Shown here: piece after piece, positions 1-5,382 of the stretch
Numbering within the stretch: the stretch's first letter is position 1
Layout of the letters: every line of letters begins with the position of its first letter
NCBI GenBank assembly: GCA_913044155.1
Contig: CAJWNF010000049.1
Span: 1-5,382 of the forward strand
Length of the DNA: 5,382 bases
Source of the DNA: an uncultured Gammaproteobacteria bacterium
GTDB lineage: Bacteria; Pseudomonadota; Gammaproteobacteria; PS1; Thioglobaceae
Direction of reading: 5' to 3'
Notes under the pieces: model-generated
What the model saw: only the letters and a program-made list of their open reading frames with translations
What the model was told of the DNA's origin: nothing
Databases searched by the model: none
Program-made: the position numbers and the translations under genes

Positions 1-1690
1 CTTTAAATTTAGGCATAGCGTCAAGAAGAGAGCGGGTGTATTGGTGTTTTGGGTGCTCAAAAATATTGTCATTGCTATCAGATTCTAGAGCTTCGCCTTC
101 TTTCATCACAATCACTCTGTCGCACATTTGTCTAATGACAGCTAGATCGTGGCTCACAAAAAGCAACGTCAGGGAAAATTTTTCTTGTAAGTCCTTTAAC
201 AGGTTAAGCAAATTAGCTTGAACAGAGACATCCAGTGCAGAGGTAGGTTCGTCACAAAAAATAAAATCAGGACGATAGCTCAGAGCTCGAGCTATACCAA
301 TCCTTTGCCTTTCGCCGCCAGAAAAAGCATGTGGCAACTTTTCAGCATCTTTACGTGGCAAGCCAACCAAAGCCATAAGTTCTTGAGCCAGTGATTTAGC
401 ATCACCTGAACTAATCATTTTGTGAACTCGCAAACCATAGGTGATGTTTTCTCCGGCCGTCATGCGTGGATTGAGCGAGGAATATGGATCTTGGAAAATG
501 CACTGCATGGATAGACAATGTGCCCGACGTTCATTGGTATCGGTTATTAGTTTGAGGTCTTTGCCACGGTAAATGACACTACCTTCAGTTATATCCTCCA
601 AACCTAAAATCATTCTTCCAATGGTTGATTTACCAGAACCTGATTCTCCAACAATTCCAACAGTTTCACCTCTTTGGACAGTGAAGTTTACATCCTTGAC
701 AGCAGTAAATAACTGTTTCGCTTTAAGCAGGCTGGAAGGTGTAATAAAGATTTTTGAAAGATTACGAACTTCCAGTATGGGACCATTTGTTGAGTCTTGT
801 GTTGTTTGTTTTTCTTGCAAATAGTGAAGACCGGTAGAGGTATCATCCAAATTATCTTCTTCATTTAAAGCGAAACGGTGAAGGCGCTTATCTATCAGAG
901 GTACCGATGCCATTAATGACCTGGTATAGTCCTGTGTTGGTCTTTGAAGTACCCTATTTGTTGTATCTTGCTCGACATGTTTGCCATATCTTAGGACGTA
1001 GACATAGTCACATGTTTCTGCTATAACGCCTATATCGTGGGTTATTAAAATAATGGCAATCTGTTCTTGTCGACTCAGCTTAATCAGAGTCTGTAGTACC
1101 GATTGTTGCACGGTAACATCCAAGGCAGTTGTTGGTTCATCGGCAATAATGAGCTTGGGTTTTGCAGCAATTGCGATTGCAAATACAATGCGCTGGCATA
1201 ATCCGCCAGATAATTGATGGGGGTACTTTTGAAGCCGATCTTCGGCAAAGCTGACGTCTGCTCGTTCTAACAACTGAATGGCATATTCTCGAGCATTTTT
1301 GCCTCTCATATCGGTGTTGGCTTCTATGGCCTCTATGACCTGTTCGCCGATTGTTAGGACGGGGTTAAGGGCGGTCATCGGATTTTGGTATATATAGCCG
1401 ATTTGGTTGCCACGCAAAGATTCGAATTGTGCTTCACTTAAACCAACAAGCGAATTTCCGAGAAATCTAATTTCACCACTAACAAGTTTTGCTGGCGGGT
1501 CAAGAAGACCCAGGATAGCCTTACCAATAGTTGATTTTCCAGCACCACTTTCACCAACTATTCCTATGATTTGTCCTGAATTTACTTTAAGAGAGGTATT
1601 ATCAAGAGCCTTGAGTACATCACTCCCTTCAGAATTCAAAGGGTAGGTGACTGTTAAGTTATTTATTTTAAGAAGTGGAGTATTATTCAT
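1..1690 (-). CDS. Fused double-NBD ABC transporter ATPase (DppD-DppF type), partial at 3' end
   Basis: This is the ATP-hydrolysing subunit of the importer, on the cytoplasmic face of the membrane. I translated it by hand from the ATG at 1690; 563 codons stay open to the window edge with no frameshift. NBD1 has Walker A GESGAGKST (46-54), Q-loop Q102, signature LSGGLCQR (160-167), Walker B ending LIIADEPT (E185) and switch His218. NBD2 has Walker A GESGSGKST (348-356), Q400, signature FSGGERQR (456-463), Walker B IFCDEPT (E481) and His514. Both ATP sites therefore look catalytically complete. Each half ends in a YTRSL motif (about 255-259 and 551-555), as Dpp/Opp ATPases do before their C-terminal extension. 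The linker (about 264-303) is polar and lacks cysteines. The start codon overlaps the upstream permease stop as ATGA and has no obvious Shine-Dalgarno, so translational coupling is inferred. GsiA and YejF have the same architecture. The second YTRSL motif suggests the true C-terminus lies not far beyond the window. Confidence 0.95.
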   Translation of the reverse strand, partial: MNNTPLLKINNLTVTYPLNSEGSDVLKALDNTSLKVNSGQIIGIVGESGAGKSTIGKAILGLLDPPAKLVSGEIRFLGNSLVGLSEAQFESLRGNQIGYIYQNPMTALNPVLTIGEQVIEAIEANTDMRGKNAREYAIQLLERADVSFAEDRLQKYPHQLSGGLCQRIVFAIAIAAKPKLIIADEPTTALDVTVQQSVLQTLIKLSRQEQIAIILITHDIGVIAETCDYVYVLRYGKHVEQDTTNRVLQRPTQDYTRSLMASVPLIDKRLHRFALNEEDNLDDTSTGLHYLQEKQTTQDSTNGPILEVRNLSKIFITPSSLLKAKQLFTAVKDVNFTVQRGETVGIVGESGSGKSTIGRMILGLEDITEGSVIYRGKDLKLITDTNERRAHCLSMQCIFQDPYSSLNPRMTAGENITYGLRVHKMISSGDAKSLAQELMALVGLPRKDAEKLPHAFSGGERQRIGIARALSYRPDFIFCDEPTSALDVSVQANLLNLLKDLQEKFSLTLLFVSHDLAVIRQMCDRVIVMKEGEALESDSNDNIFEHPKHQYTRSLLDAMPKFK

Positions 1691-2592
1691 TGCATATTCA
1701 TTGATTTTAAAAAAGGATTATTATGTTCACGAATTCTGTCTGCAACAACATTAATACATAAAACCAGAGAGACTAGAACAACACCAGGAAAAATACTAAT
1801 CCACCATTTTCCGGAAAGAAGGTAGTCATTACCATTGGCGATCAATAATCCCAATGACGGTTCGGTGATTGGAACACCCACACCCAGAAATGACAGCGTT
1901 GCTTCCGCACCGATGCAGCCCGAAAGTGACATTGGTACCATAACTAATACTGGTGCAATACTATTAGGTAGCAAAAATTTCAGCATAATTCGCCAGTTAG
2001 GAATAGCGGATATTCTTGCCGCATCAATATATTCTTTTTGCATCTCTGATAGCGCAGAGGATCGAGTAAGTCTTGCTTTGCTAGCCCAAACGCCAATAAT
2101 GAGGGCATAGATAATCTTATCGACTCCGGTTCCGAATATGGCCAACATCATGAGCGCCAGTAAAATGCCTGGAAAGCTCACTTTTAAATCAACGGCACGC
2201 ATAATAACACTCTCTACCCAGCCACCTTTGACCGCTGCTAGAAGTCCAAGAAATACGCCAATTAAGCAACCAACAGTTGTGGCAACAAATGCAACAAAAA
2301 GACTTAATCGTAACCCGTACATAACTGCAGATAATATGTCACGACCAAGTGCGTCAGTGCCAAGCCAAGAGGTAGTGCCATTACCAAGCTTAGATAATGG
2401 AGGCAATAGTCCATCCATAATGTCTAAAACCATCAAATCGTAGGGATTTTGTGGTGCAATCCATGGGGCTAAAAGTGCGATTAAAACAAACATAACAAAG
2501 CCAATCAAACCAGCAATTGCTATTGGGTGACCAGAGAAAATGGATTTTATTTGCAAGCTTAATGTAGCTAATTTTTTTTTGTAATCAATCAT
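1687..2592 (-). CDS. DppC/OppC-type ABC transporter permease
   Basis: This is the second inner-membrane permease of the importer, 301 aa, the usual length for the DppC/OppC/NikC family. An N-terminal helix (about 23-46) is followed by an extracytoplasmic stretch ending in the family motif LGTDALGRDILS (77-88). A BPD_transp_1 domain follows, with helices near 95-120, 143-169, 212-235 and 265-285. The EAA loop that contacts the ATPase lies at about 188-210 (YIDAAR to LLPN). The family Gly in that loop appears to be replaced by Ala196. The segment EATLSFLGVGV (230-240) is characteristic of DppC proteins. The ATG lies 6 bp after the DppB-like stop and has no clear Shine-Dalgarno, which suggests coupled translation. 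The TGA stop overlaps the ATPase start. Codons 5-7 form a run of nine A on the coding strand. The family assignment is firm; the substrate is unknown. Confidence 0.95.
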   Translation of the reverse strand: MIDYKKKLATLSLQIKSIFSGHPIAIAGLIGFVMFVLIALLAPWIAPQNPYDLMVLDIMDGLLPPLSKLGNGTTSWLGTDALGRDILSAVMYGLRLSLFVAFVATTVGCLIGVFLGLLAAVKGGWVESVIMRAVDLKVSFPGILLALMMLAIFGTGVDKIIYALIIGVWASKARLTRSSALSEMQKEYIDAARISAIPNWRIMLKFLLPNSIAPVLVMVPMSLSGCIGAEATLSFLGVGVPITEPSLGLLIANGNDYLLSGKWWISIFPGVVLVSLVLCINVVADRIREHNNPFLKSMNMQ

Positions 2593-2598
2593 AGGTAG

Positions 2599-3567
2599 TT
2601 ACTTTTGGTGCCGAATACGTGGGTCTAGAAATGCATACATGACATCCACAACAAAATTAATAAAGACAAACATCAGAGTAATTAGGATGAGATAGGCAAC
2701 AACAACTGGCCTATCAATCATATGGATGGAATCTAGTAATAATTTACCGATACCTGGCCAAGAAAAGATTGTTTCGGTGACTGTAGAGAATGCAATCAGT
2801 CCTCCCACTTCTAGTCCTGTAATGGTAACAATCGGTATCAAAATATTGCGAAGAAGGTGACGTCTAATAATGCGATTTCTTGTTATTCCTTTGGCTCGAG
2901 CAAAGGTCATATATTCTTGGTATAAGATTTCTTGGGTTCCAGACTTAGCAAGCCTTTGCTGCATACAAATTTTGTAAATCGCGAGATTAATTGCCGGGAG
3001 AGCCATGTGCTTTAAGCCGTCAATGGATAACCAGGCCCACTCGATACCAAACATTGAGTTGGTAAGTCCTCTACCTGAGGCCGGAAGCCATTGCAAAAAA
3101 ACCGCAAACACCATAATCAAAATTATGGCTTGCCAAAAATTGGGCGTTGAGTAACCTACGGTTGTGAAAAAGCTTATTATTTTCGAAGCTCTGGAATTGT
3201 TTTTTATACCGGAAAATATTCCGAGAGGGATGCCAATACCAAGGCCAATAACCATCGCTAAGAGGGCGATTTCTATTGTGGCTGGAAGGCGCTCCATGAT
3301 GAGATCAAGTACTGGTCTATTGTAGACAAACGAGGTACCAAAGTCCCCTTGAAGCATACCCCCTGTATAGCTAAAGTATTGCTCATAAAGTGGCTTATCA
3401 AGTCCAAGTTCAATGGCTAATTCGATTTTGTCCTGCTCGGTAAACTCGTCATCCGATAACATTTCAACTGGGTCACCAACCACGTACAGGCCAAAAAAAA
3501 CGATTAACGACATGACGATTGCTAGTATGCCGCTGTGCCAAAGACGTTTTAAAATGTACTTAATCAT
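2599..3567 (-). CDS. DppB/OppB-type ABC transporter permease
   Basis: This is the first inner-membrane permease, which pairs with the DppC-like protein to form the translocation channel. From the ATG at 3567 it is 322 aa and begins MIKYILKRLW, the typical DppB/OppB N-terminus. The reading frame extends upstream to a TTG at 3615 (338 aa). I reject that start because the extra 16 residues are polar and unlike the family, and because an AGAGG lies 10 bp before the ATG. Visible features are an N-terminal helix (about 11-30), GDP (31-33), LGLDKPLYEQY (54-64), GDFGTS (74-79) and helices near 97-120, 141-160, 245-262 and 288-310. The EAA loop (about 218-241) contains ARAKGITR and HLLRN. The ETIFSWPGIGKLL motif is at 265-277 and the C-terminus is LDPRIRHQK. 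All of these match the E. coli DppB family pattern. The gene follows a terminator hairpin, so its expression probably depends on read-through or on a weak internal promoter. Confidence 0.95.
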   Translation of the reverse strand: MIKYILKRLWHSGILAIVMSLIVFFGLYVVGDPVEMLSDDEFTEQDKIELAIELGLDKPLYEQYFSYTGGMLQGDFGTSFVYNRPVLDLIMERLPATIEIALLAMVIGLGIGIPLGIFSGIKNNSRASKIISFFTTVGYSTPNFWQAIILIMVFAVFLQWLPASGRGLTNSMFGIEWAWLSIDGLKHMALPAINLAIYKICMQQRLAKSGTQEILYQEYMTFARAKGITRNRIIRRHLLRNILIPIVTITGLEVGGLIAFSTVTETIFSWPGIGKLLLDSIHMIDRPVVVAYLILITLMFVFINFVVDVMYAFLDPRIRHQK

Positions 3568-3710
3568 GAATTGTGTGCCTCTAATTGTGGGGTTTTTATA
3601 ATAATTAGGCTCCAAAAACGCTCTGGCTGAGTGGAGGAGTCCATTATGCGTAAATCTTATAAAAGGATAATTGTAATTTTTATATTAAACTTTAGATACA
3701 AAAAGTTCAT
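3568..3710 (-). other. AT-rich leader between the terminator and the permease gene
   Basis: No established gene lies in this 143-bp stretch. It contains a 26-codon ORF (ATG at 3644, TGA at 3564-3566) whose stop overlaps the permease ATG as ATGA. It also holds a weak promoter-like pair, TTATCC (3665-3670) and CATAAT (3643-3648), with a 16-bp spacer. Near the permease start there is an imperfect inverted repeat (3577-3586 with 3603-3610), 8 bp with a 2-base bulge. None of these is proven. The peptide starts MDSSTQPERFW, matches no family I recognise and lacks a convincing Shine-Dalgarno. The region could be only a spacer after the terminator. Confidence 0.4.
3578..3582 (-). promoter_or_regulatory. 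Putative Shine-Dalgarno of the DppB-like permease
   Basis: AGAGG on the minus strand lies 10 bases before the ATG at 3567. The spacing is slightly long but usable, and the site supports this start over the upstream TTG. It falls inside the 3' arm of a weak inverted repeat (3577-3586 with 3603-3610), so folding could partly mask it. Confidence 0.5.
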
Positions 3711-3755
3711 AAAAAAACCCCTCACACAAGTGTAGCAGATTACTTGCATGAGGGG
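3711..3755 (-). terminator. Intercistronic rho-independent terminator/attenuator
   Basis: It lies 25 bp after the stop codon of the binding-protein gene. In the minus-strand transcript, CCCCUCAUGCAAGU (3755-3742) pairs with ACUUGUGUGAGGGG (3731-3718). This gives a 14-bp stem with two G-U wobbles around a 10-base loop, followed directly by seven U (3717-3711). On the plus strand the wobbles become C-A and A-C mismatches, and no T tract follows the stem, so the signal works in one direction only. Its place between the binding protein and the permeases suggests partial termination, which would favour high binding-protein expression. Such a stem could also protect the 3' end of the upstream message from exonucleases. 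Confidence 0.88.
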
Positions 3756-3780
3756 CTATTTAGTGTACTTCTAAAGGTCT

Positions 3781-5382
3781 CTAATTTTTAGTCGCCATGT
3801 CAGCAAAGGTACGCTCATCTGGTCGACCAATAACGCTTATGTCGCTTGTGTGAGCCCAGATGCTATGCTGGTAGTATAGAGGTATTCCTGGTAAATCCTC
3901 AACAGCTACACGCATGGCCGCTTGATTATATTCAAAGGCCTTTGCTTCGTCCGTTTCTACTGCCCATGCCGTCATTGCTGCATCAAAGTCTGGACTAGAG
4001 TAGTTAGAGTAGTTACTACCACCTAGGTTGAGAGGTTTATTCCTAGTTCCAAACGCATATGAAATCATCTGCGCAGGACCTTGAGGGTGACCCCATCCGT
4101 ACATAAACACACCCAACTCACGAGCTGAACGACCCTTTCTAAATACAGACCAAGGCTCAGCTACTAGAGTTACGTTAATACCGATACGAGACCAGTATTG
4201 AGCAATAGCTTGACCAACTCGAGTACCATTTTGATACTTAGCAGTTGGCATTCTGAGATCGATAGAAATATGATGAGGTTCGTAACCCGCTTCAGCGAGT
4301 AATTGCCTTGCCTTATCAGCATCGTAAGCCATATCTGGCATTGACGAATCCGCACCATCTTGATAGCTTGGTGCAAACTGGCTAGCAACGGTTGCATTAC
4401 CACCCATTAATTTATCTACAATTGCATCTCTATCAATCGATAATGAAAGCGCTTGTCTCACTCTGATATCTTTTAGTGGGTTTGATCCATCGGTAGCCCT
4501 CACTCCTGGTGCGACATCACTACCTACATCCAATATCAAGAAAATGGTGCGCCAAGAAGGCATAGTTGAGTAACTATAGGCAGAGTTACCTTCCAAAGCC
4601 AGTAAATCTTCACCAGTAGGGTTCTCAATCAAATCATAATCTCCAGCAAGTAGTCCAGCCATTCGTGCACCAGAATTCGCTACCGAAGTCATTTCTACGC
4701 GATCCCAGTTGCCTGGTTCACCCCAATAATTATCGTTACGTACCAAGACGGCATCGCCGGTATTTTCGAAAGACTCGTATTTGTACTTGCCCGTACCGTT
4801 TGCATACTTACCGGTCGCAAACTCATCTTTAGTTGGGTAACGTGTTATGCCACAGTCACCAGTATTATCAAACTTAAGAGTCGGCCCCAGATCAGCATCG
4901 CCGCTGTCCAAGATAGACAAAGATTTAAGTTTTTGAATGAGTATTGGGTACAGACCTACAGTTTTGAAGGCCACGGTATAGTCATCAATCGCTACCACGT
5001 CAGTCACTGGACCCATCGCACTTGTGAGCATGTTTTTCTTGCCGCCAACTCTATACATCATGCGACATGAACTATAAACGACATCTTCTGCTGTAAAGTC
5101 AGCACCATTATGGAACTTGACGCCTTCCCTAAGATGAACTAGAAGTGTAGTGTCATTTGTCCAGCCGTAAGATGTAGCCAACAGTTTTTCATTGGTACGC
5201 GAAACAAGCGCTTCATAAAGATGCTCATTTAATGAAGCGGTTGCTGAGGCGCTGCTTTTATATGGATCTATCGTTTTCGGTGCGACCGAATACGCCATTC
5301 GCAATGTATCTGCATACACAGAGCCCATCATGCTGGCGAAGAGCCCAACAAAACAGACGGTTTTAAAGTTAATATGTTTCAT
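3781..5382 (-). CDS. Periplasmic solute-binding protein of a peptide/nickel-type ABC transporter (SBP_bac_5 family)
   Basis: This is the ligand-capturing component of the importer, 533 aa, normal for cluster C (DppA/OppA-like) binding proteins. The N-terminus is a Sec signal peptide: basic MKHINFK, a hydrophobic core (9-20) and a probable signal-peptidase-I cleavage after VYA (22-24). Cys10 is within the core and is not in a lipobox, so the mature protein should be soluble in the periplasm. Family landmarks are LNEHLYEALV (51-60), LREGVKFHNGADFTAEDVVYS (84-104), GTGKY (196-200; usually GTGPY), the RVRQALSLSIDRDAIVD segment (307-323) and the C-terminal DLPGIPLYYQHSIWAH segment (496-511). The mature protein has only two cysteines, Cys106 and Cys177, which might form a disulfide. 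It carries an unusual stretch at about 158-195 before GTGKY. The ATG is the last codon in the window, so its promoter and ribosome site cannot be seen; a longer reading frame upstream cannot be excluded. The signal peptide supports this start. The ligand cannot be predicted. Confidence 0.93.
   Translation of the reverse strand: MKHINFKTVCFVGLFASMMGSVYADTLRMAYSVAPKTIDPYKSSASATASLNEHLYEALVSRTNEKLLATSYGWTNDTTLLVHLREGVKFHNGADFTAEDVVYSSCRMMYRVGGKKNMLTSAMGPVTDVVAIDDYTVAFKTVGLYPILIQKLKSLSILDSGDADLGPTLKFDNTGDCGITRYPTKDEFATGKYANGTGKYKYESFENTGDAVLVRNDNYWGEPGNWDRVEMTSVANSGARMAGLLAGDYDLIENPTGEDLLALEGNSAYSYSTMPSWRTIFLILDVGSDVAPGVRATDGSNPLKDIRVRQALSLSIDRDAIVDKLMGGNATVASQFAPSYQDGADSSMPDMAYDADKARQLLAEAGYEPHHISIDLRMPTAKYQNGTRVGQAIAQYWSRIGINVTLVAEPWSVFRKGRSARELGVFMYGWGHPQGPAQMISYAFGTRNKPLNLGGSNYSNYSSPDFDAAMTAWAVETDEAKAFEYNQAAMRVAVEDLPGIPLYYQHSIWAHTSDISVIGRPDERTFADMATKN

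Noticed and set aside
36..824. Short plus-strand reading frames at 36-221 and 573-824
   Set aside because: They lie antisense inside the fused ATPase, whose minus-strand frame has all conserved motifs. Their translations look like no protein family.
617..1564. Similar DNA stretches around 617-661 and 1521-1564 that look like a direct repeat
   Set aside because: They encode the two Walker A motifs of the duplicated nucleotide-binding domains; protein homology explains the similarity.
1407..2443. Plus-strand reading frames at 1407-1646, 1835-2110 and 2138-2443
   Set aside because: They are antisense to the ATPase and the DppC-like permease. They are explained by codon bias of the real genes and have no family features.
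3413..3601. Plus-strand reading frame of 62 codons over the start of the DppB-like gene
   Set aside because: It is antisense to the conserved permease N-terminus and has no family features.
4170..4403. Minus-strand 77-codon frame inside the binding-protein gene
   Set aside because: It is an out-of-frame shadow of the binding-protein coding sequence, with no independent signal for translation.
5352..5357. Cys10 in the binding-protein signal peptide as a lipoprotein cysteine
   Set aside because: The context KTVC is not a lipobox, and a better signal-peptidase-I site (VYA) follows at residues 22-24.
1..5382. Assignment as a specific dipeptide, nickel, glutathione or microcin C importer
   Set aside because: The families share these motifs and the ligand pocket cannot be read by eye, so gene symbols were left empty.

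Overview
The window is one minus-strand gene cluster that encodes a peptide/nickel-family (Dpp/Opp-type) ABC importer. The likely host is a Gram-negative bacterium, probably a proteobacterium. The binding protein has a Sec signal peptide with a signal-peptidase-I site and no lipobox cysteine, which fits a free periplasmic protein. Base composition is moderately AT-rich by eye. There are no mobile elements, tRNA or rRNA genes, or CRISPR arrays. I cannot name the genus from the sequence.

Reading in the direction of transcription (right to left): (1) an SBP_bac_5-type periplasmic solute-binding protein, 5382-3781, whose start codon is the last three bases of the window, so its promoter and ribosome site are out of view; (2) a 165-bp spacer, 3616-3780 (213 bp if the preferred permease start is used). 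It holds a strong, strand-specific rho-independent terminator hairpin (3711-3755) and an AT-rich leader; (3) a DppB-type permease, best started at the ATG at 3567 (322 aa) rather than the TTG at 3615; (4) a DppC-type permease, 2592-1687, starting 6 bp after the DppB-like stop; (5) a double-headed ATPase with two complete nucleotide-binding domains (a DppD-DppF fusion), starting at 1690 with a 4-bp ATGA overlap and running off the left edge after 563 visible codons.

Together these form a complete importer. The binding protein captures the ligand in the periplasm, the two permeases form the membrane channel, and the single fused ATPase supplies both ATP sites. The order SBP-B-C-fused ATPase resembles yejABEF-type clusters, but the substrate cannot be read from the sequence. 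Peptides, opines, oligosaccharides or metal chelates are all possible in this superfamily. The terminator after the binding-protein gene probably acts as an attenuator, giving more binding protein than membrane components.

I found no clearly new biological system. The observations most worth checking are the one-directional terminator, the leader between it and the permease (which includes a 26-codon ORF whose stop overlaps the permease ATG), and the fused ATPase without the usual C-terminal cysteines.
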